Shown: positions 43,564 through 53,495 of the stretch, in pieces
Layout: the number at the start of each line of letters is the position of its first letter
Numbering within the stretch: the stretch's first letter is position 1
NCBI GenBank assembly: GCA_018398585.1
Contig: JAGTTD010000021.1
Location: forward strand, 23,279,107-23,343,106
Source of the DNA: Simmondsia chinensis
Lineage: Eukaryota; Streptophyta; Magnoliopsida; Caryophyllales; Simmondsiaceae
DNA length: 64,000 nucleotides
Reading direction: 5' to 3'
Notes under the pieces: generated by a model
The model's database searches: none
What the model was told of the DNA's origin: nothing
What the model saw: only the letters and a program-made list of their open reading frames with translations
Position numbers and translations under genes: made by a program

Positions 43564-44574
43564 AAAGATTTTTCTAGATGCTAAAAGCATGCACAAATAT
43601 ATACAATGTTTTAAATGCTAATAGAACTGTATGACTATGACTTAAAGGATTTTTAGGCTATTATATGTTATAAATTTATAGGACCAATAATAATATAAAA
43701 GAACTTTTATCCTTTTTGTAGATATAGAAACAAGGGTAAAAGGATTAACCAGAAAAATTTTGACAAATAATTAGGGCCAATTTAAATATTTTTCTATACA
43801 AATAAATAGATTATATTTAATACCTAGTATGTATTTATACCAAAATCGTGGGGGCATTTGCTCCTAATGCTAAAAACGTAGCTCCACCAGTGGTAAGCAC
43901 GACTAAAGATTCTTAAATTTAGGACCTCTTGTTCTAGAAACTCGGCCTTAACAATGCTTTACCACTAGATCAGGGCTTTCATTAACCTCTGCATTCTGTT
44001 ACACTAAACAGCGGAATTAAAATTTTTCATTGCTTCAAAAGAAAGTGCAGAATCATATCATTTATTTGACCTAGTGCTATTATTCAATTACCCTCATCAG
44101 AGTAAACATGCCATTATTTTTGGGTGCTTGAAATATTCAGATGCTTGAAAAAATGCTAATCTTCAAAGCACCAATCCTTCTTGATTAGAATCCTTATCAA
44201 ATTTTCATTTTCATAACGAAAAGAGAATCCTTGGAAAATGAAGTCCAGCTTGGAGGATACAATGCTTATTGGGTTTTCCCTGTTCTTCTTATGCGAAACT
44301 TTCGTTTATTTTTCCTGTACTTTTTGATATCTTTTATGTTGCGTGACGAATCCTTATAGATCTGCTAGTTGCAGGAACTAGCGAGTATTGAAGATGCAAT
44401 AGACTCGGGTATAAGAATTCAAACAAGGGTGTGTCTCCAAAGGTTAGATTCGGTTATTTTCTAAGATTTTTACATGATTTTGGTTTATTTTGAAGTGTTC
44501 AATTATTATGTTAATATCCAAAATACTTTATTCAATATGACTACGGGTACTTTAGGGTTAAATAGAGAGTAGAA

Positions 44575-45010
44575 ATTAGGTGTGTATATAAGTCGACCTA
44601 GCTCACATAGCCCTAGTGAGCCAGCTCAAGGCTTGGCTTGTTAAGCAGACCGGAGCCAACTCGTTTAGCTTATTGAGTGGAGCCCGAGCCTAGTGAAGCT
44701 CGAGCGCTCAGGTTAACGAGCCTAAATGTGCTAGTTTAATTCACTTAAAATGTGCCCAATCGAGCTTAGTTTGAGCCGAGCTCAAGTCTAAACGAGCTGC
44801 AACGAGCCTAGATTGAGTTTAAATGAGCCTTAGGCAAGCTTAATTCGAAATTCAACAAGTTGGGTTTGAGCTTAGCTGAGCTGAGCTCGAGCTTAAATTT
44901 TCCAAAGCTCCGAGCTTAGTTTGAACCGCATTCGAGCCAAGCTAAATGCAAACGAGCCGAGTCTCAAGCCTGACGAGCATGCGCTTAGCTCAACTCATTT
45001 GCACCTGTCA
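44575..45010. mobile_element. GAGC-word element
   Basis: Left end aggtgtgtatataagtcg, right end caactcatttgcacct; interior dense in gagcc, gctcgag and cgagctc words. Diverged ends; no target duplication seen. Confidence 0.55.
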
Positions 45011-45856
45011 GTTGAGGTAACTATATTGACAGGCATAAAAAGAGAGAATTTTTAAACAGATTAAGATGTTCCCTAGAAAAAGTATAGTTATTGCTGAATC
45101 TACGTGCAAGAAGTAGAAAGAGGATCTTGATGCTGATGAAATGTTCCACGTGATAAGAAGATATGAGCATATTATATACTACTGGTTTTATTCTCCAAGA
45201 TCTCCCTTCGTTCAAATTTCATTGGGCTTAAGGCATAAATAATGTATAATTGTACAAATCTACTTTATATCTTGTGTAGGAATAACTGTTATAAAAGTGA
45301 TGCTTGTTGGGATTTGAACTTGAGATCTTTGACCCAATAATGTTATGATACGTTATCAAGAAACTAACTATCTGATAGCTTAAGCTCTGTGAAGAACACT
45401 AGATTTTATATTTCAACAGTAGGACAATGAGAATAGATTTTATACTTCAACAGCAGGACAATGAGAATCATTCACCCCTTTGATTGAGGGTGAACAAATA
45501 CTCTTCTGACATGCTGAGCAGCATTATAACGATTTATGACACAACTGTTGAGATATTGCTGGAAAGATCAAATTTTTGTCACATCTGCTATACCGGTGTT
45601 GACATAATTACGGTCTTGAGGATCTGACCATGGTTTGCTTTTTCTGATTCTGGGTTATGAATCAGAGCATATTTTTTAGAGTTTATTGATTTAAGTCTCA
45701 AAAACAGGTTGACATGTTTGGGATACCTGTTGTGGCTAAAGTAAGGGCAAGAATACATATATTGGATTCTTTTTGAATTTTAGGTTTTATTTGGCTCAAG
45801 TAAAAACATTTTCTTACCAAATTTTTTTTCCTAGAAATTGTCTTTTTTGCAAAGAA

Positions 45857-46098
45857 CCAAGGGGGTACCAACATGCTGTCACCGGATCCTATTAGAACTC
45901 AGAAGTTAAGCTGTTTGGACGAGAGCAGTACCAGGATGAGTGACCTCCTGAGAAGTCCTCACTCTCAGGTTGGGGGCACTCGAAAATAGTCTCTTTTCAG
46001 GGGTAATACCCTGAAGGGGGAAGGCTTCGTACATCCGCCCCCCAGACCTTTCTTAGGCGGGAGCCCTTTGGACACTGGGTATGTTGCTTGTTGCTTCT
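45857..46098 (+). mobile_element. 5S-headed SINE, copy i
   Basis: Flanked by a 17-bp direct repeat with one mismatch: gtcttttttgcaaagaa (45840-45856) and gtcttttttgtaaagaa (46099-46115). Head: caccggatcctattagaact, agaagttaagctgtttggac, gagcagtaccaggatgagtg, acctcctgagaagtcctcac. Tail: ggcttcgtacatccgccccc, cttaggcgggagccctttgg, acactgggt, then a ttgcttgttgcttc end. 242 bp; the most complete copy along with copy c. Confidence 0.85.
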
Positions 46099-46299
46099 GT
46101 CTTTTTTGTAAAGAAAATAGTTTCACTCCATAAATTTGTAGATTCATGTTTGGTTAGGTTGCGGTTGAAGACTACAGTGGAAAACATTTTTCTAGATCTG
46201 CATTAAAGATAATGCTTTCATCTTTTGTAGAGGGGAAGTCAATTTATTCTCAATAGAGGACAATGTTTTCTGGATTTGTGGTGGTTCCTATGAAATTGT

Positions 46300-46556
46300 G
46301 AATAAATTACTAAAGTGGCATATTTTGCAAAAAAAATTACCAAAATGACATAGTTGAAAAAATATTTACCAAAATGGCACACTTTACTGTAGCATCAATA
46401 GAAAACGCCGTTTCAAACGGCGTTCGTTGATCGGTCTGAGACGTTACATGTTCGTTGATCCGTCGGACGTCACTTGAGGGACGCCGTTTCTAGGTTACTC
46501 TAAGGGACGCCGTTTCTAACGGCGTCCCTTAGCCGTCTCTGACTGACGTCCGTACG
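46300..46556 (+). repeat. Left terminal inverted repeat of the MULE
   Basis: The first about 150 bp match the inverse of the right end closely (gaataaattactaaagtggc, ttaccaaaatggcacacttt, agcatcaatagaaaacgccg). After a rearranged middle the match resumes with the hairpin gggacgccgttt/aacggcgtccc. Contains at least two hairpins (about 46411-46431 and 46502-46528). Confidence 0.9.
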
Positions 46557-46559
46557 CGC

Positions 46560-48195
46560 ATAGTAATTTTTCCGTGACCTGCTTTTTTTTCCCTCCATTT
46601 TCATCTTCTTCTTCAACCTACTCTTTTTCCTCCATTTTCATCTTCTTCATCCCCTTCATCTTCACTTTTACCTCTATAAATACCACCAATTTCTTCAATA
46701 TTTTTCACAACGTCTTCTTTATCCCCTTCATCTTCCCTTTTACCTCTATAAATACTACCAATTTCTTCAATATTTTTCACAACACTCAATTACTTAAATA
46801 CATCTTTCAACTTATTATCCTCTCAAAAAAAACTTCCAATCTCCACTTCATTTTCACAGTTATGTAAGTCGTTATTATTGTCATTTTTAAATTTGTTAAT
46901 ACTTTTATATTATAATGTCATATTATTTTGTAGGAATTTGTTATTATAGTAATATTATTAGATTGATTAGTAAAGTTAATATAGTGATTATAATATATAT
47001 AATAGCAAATTATAAAATTTATACTGAAAAAATTATTAATTGTATATTTTATGTTATATTTTAATATATCCGTAATTTTTTGTACCTTATATTATTTTTC
47101 AGTGTTAAACTTTATTATATGGCAATTTTAACTGTTTGTGATACCTTTATGTATTTAAAATATTTTGTAGATATTTAAATTCTATATTTTGACTATATTT
47201 TAACTATATTTTGGGCAATTTAGAGATGTAAATATTATCAGAATTGTCAGAAAAAATATTATCTGACATGATTATAGAATATAAGGTAAATTACAGAAAA
47301 TTTCATTAACCTTTACTTCAAAAATAGAAAACCCCCCTCTCAAATAACTTTTGAAAATTTTTTCACTTTGCCCCCAAATTATGTTTTATCTTATAATATT
47401 TTTTTCTTAAAATTTAAAAATAATTATATTTTTATTAATATCAAAAATTTTCTTAATTTTTTTTTGCTAAAAATATAAAATATTAATATTTTGTCTAATA
47501 ATATAGAATATATTTTATTAGGTTTGTTTAGTAATATTAATGTAATAATTACAATATATATAATGGTATATTATAAAATTTATTTATGAATATAATATTA
47601 AATAAGAGGTTGCTAGAATATATTATATATAATAGTATATCATAAAATTTATGTTTTATTTCAATGTAATATAACACAATTAATACTTACTTATTATTGA
47701 GTACATGATTATTAGAATGTTATATATATTACAAATTTTGTAAATGTTTAAATTCTATATTTTGAGCAATTTAGGGATGTAATTTTATTTTTTATATGTA
47801 TTACGATTATTTTAAAATTATTCGAATTTGTAAGACATTAAGAATTTTTAGAAAAACTATTATATTATTCATATAATATAAAATTTTTATACTATAAATA
47901 CAATTTAGACATGCAATTTAGAATTTTTAATATAAAATTGAATAAGAGGTTGCTACAATAATTTATTTGTTATTATGAAAAAATGTGTGAGAATAGAATG
48001 ATTATAAGTAGAATTAAAAATAATTAGAAAACGGTAATTTTGATAGAAAAATAAGGGACATTGTATGTTTTATATTATATGAATGATACAGAGTTAATAT
48101 ATTGCATTTCTTAGTTTGATATAATATTGTTAGATACTCTGTAATGTTATTAATATTACATTGTATGTTTTTAATTGAGACTCAGTCTACAAATT
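46560..48195 (+). promoter_or_regulatory. Leader region of the MULE transposase gene
   Basis: A C/T-rich start with a duplicated promoter module (46641-46784), then about 1.4 kb of very AT-rich sequence up to the ATG at 48196. An apparent 97-codon Phe/Ser-rich ORF at 46574 is only the translation of the duplicated module. Introns in the leader are possible. Confidence 0.4.
46641..46784 (+). promoter_or_regulatory. Two tandem 72-bp modules, each with a TATA box
   Basis: Units 46641-46712 and 46713-46784 differ at only a few positions. Each has tcatccccttcatcttc, then ttttacctctataaatac and aatttcttcaatatttttca. The TATA elements are at 46675-46680 and 46747-46752, pointing towards the transposase. 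Confidence 0.7.
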
Positions 48196-50622
48196 ATGGC
48201 GTGCAACATAGTCACATTGTTGTGTCGTTATGATGGAGATGCGGTGCAAACTGTTGATGGTGTTGATTACACGGGTGGAAGGCAGTTTATACTTAGGGTG
48301 TAGTCTGGAATTTCTCTTCCAGATTTGAAGGAAATGATGCATGAATTTACTGGCTGGGATCATAACACAATTGATATTGCGATTACATGGAGAATGTTGT
48401 TATCTCATAATCCTATGCGATACACACCTATTGAGATCGTTTGTCCAACGGCATTGAGGTCTATGTTCGAAATGGCTTTAGAAAATAGGGCAACATACAT
48501 AGAATTGTATGTAACTGCTGTGAATTTTGCGGGAAGAGCTCAACATCGTGTGTCGCATACTGTAGTTGAGGCATCTAGAGGTCCAATGGTGGGCGTTTCA
48601 CTGGTTGCTAGAATGGTTGCAAATGAAAGCACAACCATGTTTGGTAGGGCTTATGCCAACAATGATTCCGAGGCATCCGATGAAGATGCAGATCTGGGGT
48701 TGGACGATGACGAGGATGAACTACATGATAATGACGATGGTGCCGGGCCTTCATTTGCCCAAGCTCCCGTTCCTGAATTCGAAGATGTCTCTTGGGCAGA
48801 CCAGGCAGTATGTTCTGACTGGGAGGAAAGTAGAAGAATTCAGTCAACGGGAACTATCTTGGAGGAGGGACAAGTGTTCCAAACGAAGGAAGAATTAGTC
48901 AATGCAGTTAAGGAGTGGCACATAAAAAACAAGCTTGAATATATAGTGCACCGGTCGAAGCCTACTTACGTAGCCCTAAGGTGCGTGCAAGCACCACAAT
49001 GCAACTGGTATCTACGTGGGGCGCTCAAACAAAGACTAGGGGCATTTGAGATTTCGGTTTTGAGGGGGCCACATACATGTTCTACCACTGTATTGGCAGA
49101 AGATCACCGTGCCTTGACATCAAATTTTGTTGCAACTATGGTATCTCCTATTGTGACTGCTGATCTTAAAATGAATATTGCAGCAATTCGAGCAACGGTA
49201 CAACAACAACATGGATACAAAATTTCGTATCGGAAGGCATGGATAGCAAAATAGGAAGTGATTGAGCGGTTGTTTGGCTCCCATGAGGATGCATTTCCGA
49301 TGCTACCTAAGCTACTCACTGCATTGCAACAGTCAAATCCAGGCACTATTGTCGATTGGCAATATAAAAGCGTGGTGGGAGATGAGGCAATCTTTCGTGG
49401 AGTTTTTTGGGCTTTTGGTGCATCTATTGAGGGATTCAAGAGTTGCCGTCCACTTATTAGTATCGATGGTACCCATTTATATGGGAAATATATGGGGAAG
49501 CTGCTGGTAGCTGTCGCATTTGACGCTAACAATGGTATATACCCGTTGTGTTTTGCTCTTGTAGACCAAGAGGATGCATGGAGTTGGGGTTGGTTCCTGT
49601 TTTGTCTGCGTACATATGTGACTGGCGATCGCCAGCCGATATGTATTATATCTGATCGACATGCTGGCATCAAGAATGGGATGTCAATCATTTGGCCTGA
49701 GCCTGAAGGGCAGCATCGTTACTGCACTCGCCACCTTGTTAGTAACTTCAATCACAGATTTAAAAACGCTACAATGAAGAAGAAGTTGAGTGAGATGGCG
49801 AGGGAACCTTCTAGGAGGAAGTTCGATGCTTTGTATTACCATTTTATACACGCCAGTGATGAGATCAGAGAGTGGATTGAACGGGAGCCTAAAGAACGTT
49901 AGGCACTTTGGTATGATGGTGGTTATCGCTATGGCAACATGACCACTAATATATCGGAAGTGTTCAATAGCGTTTTGAAAGTGGGGCGAGCCCTCCCAGT
50001 AACTGCCCTTGTGGAGATGACATTTTATCGATGCAATAAATATTTTGTCAATCGCAGGGATGTGGCCGGGCCATATTTTTCACAGGGTCTTTTATGGCCG
50101 CCGAAAGTCTTCGCTGAAATAGAACTTGCCACTTTGAAATCAAGAAGACATACAGTGACGTTGTTTGATCGAAACACTATGGAGTTCCAGGTAACAACTC
50201 CGAGTAGGCAGACTGAATCAGGATACAGAAGGGAGACTCGCCATACTGTAACGCTGAACGAATGGAGTTGCACTTGTGGTACATAGCAACTGTTTCATTG
50301 TCCATGCTCACATGTGATGGCATGTTGTACTGCTTCTCGGCTCGAGTTCGGACAATATGTTGATCCATTTTTAAGCCTTGCCATGTATGCAAGTGTGTAT
50401 GCTCCATTGTTTCACCCCCTTCCCGATCAGTCTCTATGGCCGGAGTATATTGGACCTATAGTAGTTGCAGATCACACAAGGTGGAGGCATGGTAGAGGAC
50501 GGCCACGCTCAACCCAACTACATAACGAAATGGATGCAAGGGAGGGCTTGTCCAAAAATAAATGTAGCATATGTAGTGAAAGGGGGCATAATAAAAAAAC
50601 ATGTCCTAATAGACAGCAATAA
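48196..50622 (+). pseudogene. MURA-type MULE transposase with four in-frame TAG codons
   Basis: Transposases of this family excise and insert elements with matching ends. One reading frame of 808 codons runs from ATG 48196 to TAA 50620 without any frameshift, but has TAG at 48301, 49252, 49900 and 50284. Domains in order: an N-terminal ubiquitin-like/PB1-like part (about 1-120), an acidic linker (about 155-195), a MuDR DNA-binding part (EGQVFQTKEELVNAVKEWHI, about 223-243), the DDE transposase core with SIDGTHLYGKY (about residue 426), ISDRHAGIKNGM and TTNISEVFNSVLK, a SWIM zinc finger (CTCG, then FHCPCSHV) and a C-terminal zinc knuckle CSICSERGHNKKTC. Family comparison suggests Gln or Trp at the stops. 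The stops make it inactive unless suppressed. Confidence 0.92.
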
Positions 50623-50784
50623 TGTTGTACTTAGGTTCATACTTGCATTTGATGTATTATTTACTGTAATTACATAATAATAATAAATATAATTTCTTTC
50701 TTGTGTTGTGCTTGATAAGAATGCTGTAATATGTGTAATTTTAGTGTTAGCCCTTTGGTTACTATTTTCAGCTTTTTTAGAGAT

Positions 50785-53011
50785 ATGGTAAGAACACTCG
50801 GAGGACATGCTTCGACTTCGACCTCGATTGCTCGGTATGGTGAGCAAAATCCAGGTCCAGATGACAAATCTGTGTTGCGTCTTCAGGAGCGTCATCGATC
50901 GGAGGATGTTTGGAATGAAAGGGTATGCTGTTAATCGATATTTTTCATATAATTTTGAGTTATAATTATTTAAATAGTTGATTAATATATTTAATGTCTT
51001 TGTGTTACAGGGCAATGATAAGATCAGGGTGAGGATTCACCATCCATCAACCCTTCGCCCACAAATACGACCTTATGTCGTACAAGCTGGATTCATTGGA
51101 GTGGCTCAAGTAGGTCACATCCAGATTGATAACGCATTGGTTGGGGCTTTATTAGAGAGGTGGAGGCGGGAGACCCATACATTCCACCTACGTGTTGGTG
51201 AGATGACACCAACACTGCAGGATGTTGCCGTTTTACTAGGTCTACGTATAGACGGTCGAGCAGTCACCGGTAGCACTACCTACAATTGGCAGGACCTCTG
51301 TCATTATTTATTGGGTGCAGCCCCCCCAGAATCAGCATTAAAGGGCAGCCTAGTAAGAAGTACATGGTTGGCGCAACTTTGTGCACAAGCCCCCCCACCT
51401 TACGCCGATGAGCAAGTGTTGTTACAACACGCCAGACGCTACATCCTTAATTTGTTCGGCTCCCTGTTGTTCACCAACAACACTGGTAGTTGGACATCAA
51501 TGGTCTATCTTCCATTGCTTGAGACGATGGAGGGGTGTAGTGAGTACAGCTGGGGGTCAGCTGTTCTTGCCAATCTATACAGACAAATGTGCCAGTGTTG
51601 CATGGCAAGCCGCGCCCAAATCGGCGGGTGTGTTTTATTGCTCCAAGTATGGACGGTCACTTATATTAATGTTTAATTCTTTAATGTATTAAATCCCTAA
51701 TTCGTATGTGCCATTGCATGTGTAGTTGTGGTCATGGGAACATTTACATATTGGTCGATTGTTTATATCCGCGCCCCGTCCACTTCCACCTGCAGTCAAT
51801 GATCTGTTGCCGCCTTTGGGATCTCAGTAAGGGAAAATATTTTGTACATCTTGATTTAATGAATATGTAATATTATGTATGTATTAAAATAATTTATTTT
51901 GTATTTGATCAGCTGGGTTGCGTCCTTGACATTCCGCGAGAATCCAAGGCAATGCCAATCCTTCTATAGGGACCAACTTGATATCCAAGAGCCACATCAG
52001 GTATATACATAAAAACAGACACAATTATATATTGTTAATATTTAATGTAATAACTAAGTTATTTTACCTGCACTTAGGTTCAATGGACGCCTTACAGGCA
52101 ATCTCGGTTAAGCACCTTGCCAGCAAATTTGTGTCGAGGGTCGTCATATCTGGTGATATCAGGGACCAATGATATGCTTTGGCATTGTAGAGCTGCATTG
52201 CCCTGATAGAGTGTTGCGTCAGTTTGGATTAACGCAACATATCCCGGATCACATCGACACCCTTGACTCCTTGCACAATACATCTCGTTTGGGCAGGTGG
52301 GACGAGAATTGGGAGGTCTACCATTCGAACTGGATCGAGGTATGGAACACACGAATGGATTATATCGCCAACGTACGTCACCCTTCTACATCGCCTACAG
52401 ATTACATGTGTTGGTACAACTCTATCACTAGGCGTTATATAGTACGGCGTGAAGTGCATGTTCAACGTCCATCCCGGCTTCGTTATGATCCAAGTGGCAA
52501 CCACATTCAACGTGTGGTAAGCACTTTTACAACATTTGTCTCCTTACTTATTCCACAATATGTTTCGTTAACATTTGAATGTACTATTTTCTAGGTCGAT
52601 GTTCTTAAAAAGCATGCTAAAATGGCAGTTCAAAGGATACGTAATACTGTTGGCCACACTGTAGAGTCTGTCTCTACAGAATGGCTAACTACTTGCAGTA
52701 CCGCAATAGATGTTGCCGGTGAACGACATCAATTTGAACAGGCTATGCAAGAAGAAGAGTTCGACTACCGTTCATTTGGTGCTCCACCCTCACAGCATCT
52801 TGGTGAACCTCCAGAAGGAAGTAGACGTGAACGTCCGCGACATAGTTTTCCAGTTCATATGGAAGGTTCACCCTCACAACATCGTGGTGAACCTCCAAAA
52901 GGAAGTAGACGTGAACGTCCTCGACATAGTTTTTCAGTTCATATGGAAGGTTCACCCTCACAGTATCGTGGTGAACCTCGTCGTAGATCGATGTCACGTT
53001 TTGTACTATAA
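50785..53011 (+). pseudogene. Plant mobile domain (MAIN-like) gene inside the MULE, broken
   Basis: Plant mobile domain proteins occur as host genes (MAIN, MAIL1, linked to silencing and genome stability) and in transposons. Six exons were traced: 50785-50922, 51011-51646, 51726-51826, 51913-52000, 52078-52516, 52595-53011. Start MVRTLGGHAST. Domain signs: FIGVAQVGHIQIDNALVGAL, LERWRRETHTFHL, GEMTPTLQDVAVLLGLRIDG, YSWGSAVLANLYRQMC, IGGCVLLLQ-LWSWEH, then ICFGIVELHCPDRVLRQFGL. Exon 5 is damaged near 52130-52160: a frameshift between CRG and the GPMICFG frame plus a TGA after HIW. Splice junctions otherwise keep frame. The C-terminus has 28-residue tandem repeats. The stop is TAA at 53009. Confidence 0.85.
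52788..52978 (+). repeat. 84-bp coding tandem repeat in the plant mobile domain gene
   Basis: Units at 52788-52871, 52872-52955 and a partial third from 52956. Each unit encodes PSQHxGEPPxGSRRERPRHS followed by FxVHMEGS. A multiple of three, so frame is kept. Low-complexity, basic tail. Confidence 0.9.
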
Positions 53012-53179
53012 CTTACGTTATTTATTTTTTGTAATCTATTATTACAGTGCATTTTTTCCTTTTTTATTACTTTATACATTAAATAATGTAACTCTACTAA
53101 ATTTTTTTCTACTTTATTTTATCATTTTATTGTTAATTAAATTAAGAGGATTGTTAATATTTTCTACTTTACTTTTATA

Positions 53180-53430
53180 CAAAGGCCTGTCGGACGCCGT
53201 CAGAGATGGCTAAGGGACGCCGTTAGAAACGGCGTCCCATATACGTGACTTGAGGGACGCCATTTCTGACGGCGCCCGACATGTAACGTCTCCGACCGAT
53301 CAACGAACGCCGTTTGAAACGGCGTTTCCTATTGATGCTACAGTAAAGTGTACCATTTTGGTAAATATTTTTTTAACTATGCTATTTTGGTAATTTTTTT
53401 TGCAAAATATGCCACTTTGGTAATTTATTC
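53180..53430 (-). repeat. Right terminal inverted repeat of the MULE
   Basis: Inverse of the left end. Contains hairpins gggacgccgtt/aacggcgtccc (53215-53239) and aacgccgtttgaaacggcgtt. Ends gtaatttattc at 53430, followed by the target duplication. Confidence 0.9.
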
Positions 53431-53495
53431 TGAAATTGTGCAAAGAAATAATATACTTAAGATGAAAAATATTTTTTGTTAAAATAGATGTAGCC

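Larger units (their letters stand above)
40705..45839. other. 5-kb gene-free stretch
   Basis: AT-rich. Contains T-runs (40816), a tRNA-derived SINE (41848-41999), an (AT)n tract (43525-43559), a GAGC-word element (44575-45010) and fragments of tRNA-SINE-like sequence (about 43880-43980 and 45300-45360). No coding sequence recognised. Confidence 0.5.
46300..53430 (+). mobile_element. Mutator-like element (MULE) with transposase and plant mobile domain gene
   Basis: A 7131-bp element flanked by the perfect 9-bp direct repeat tgaaattgt (46291-46299 and 53431-53439), the duplication length typical of MULEs. The ends are inverted repeats of about 250 bp, beginning gaataaattac. Inside, both on the plus strand: a MURA-type transposase frame (48196-50622) and a plant mobile domain gene (50785-53011). 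Both are disrupted, so this copy is not autonomous, although intact ends could still be moved by a transposase supplied elsewhere. MULEs with plant-mobile-domain genes are known in plants; this copy is useful because its borders are exact. Confidence 0.93.
46148..53495. mobile_element. MITE-like element, copy 3, split by the MULE
   Basis: The two flanks of the MULE together read like the MITE copies at 5119-5483 and 23413-23733. Left: gtttggttaggttgcggttg, gtggaaaacatttttctaga, gtagaggggaagtcaattta. Right, after the MULE: gcaaagaaataatatactta, ttaaaatagatgtagcc. Only the outer about 150 and 55 bp belong to the MITE; the rest is the MULE insertion. Confidence 0.55.

Noticed and set aside
46574..46867. 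97-codon Phe/Ser-rich ORF
   Set aside because: It translates a duplicated TATA-containing promoter module in the MULE leader; composition and repeat structure are explained by the DNA repeat.
48196..50622. TAG read as an amino acid (recoding) in the transposase
   Set aside because: This is a plant nuclear window with a standard code; all four stops are explained by single transitions in a decaying element, and the neighbouring gene is also broken.
52710..53213. 167-codon ORF overlapping the plant mobile domain 3' exon
   Set aside because: Shadow frame over the 84-bp repeats; the true frame is the one that carries the spliced domain C-terminus.
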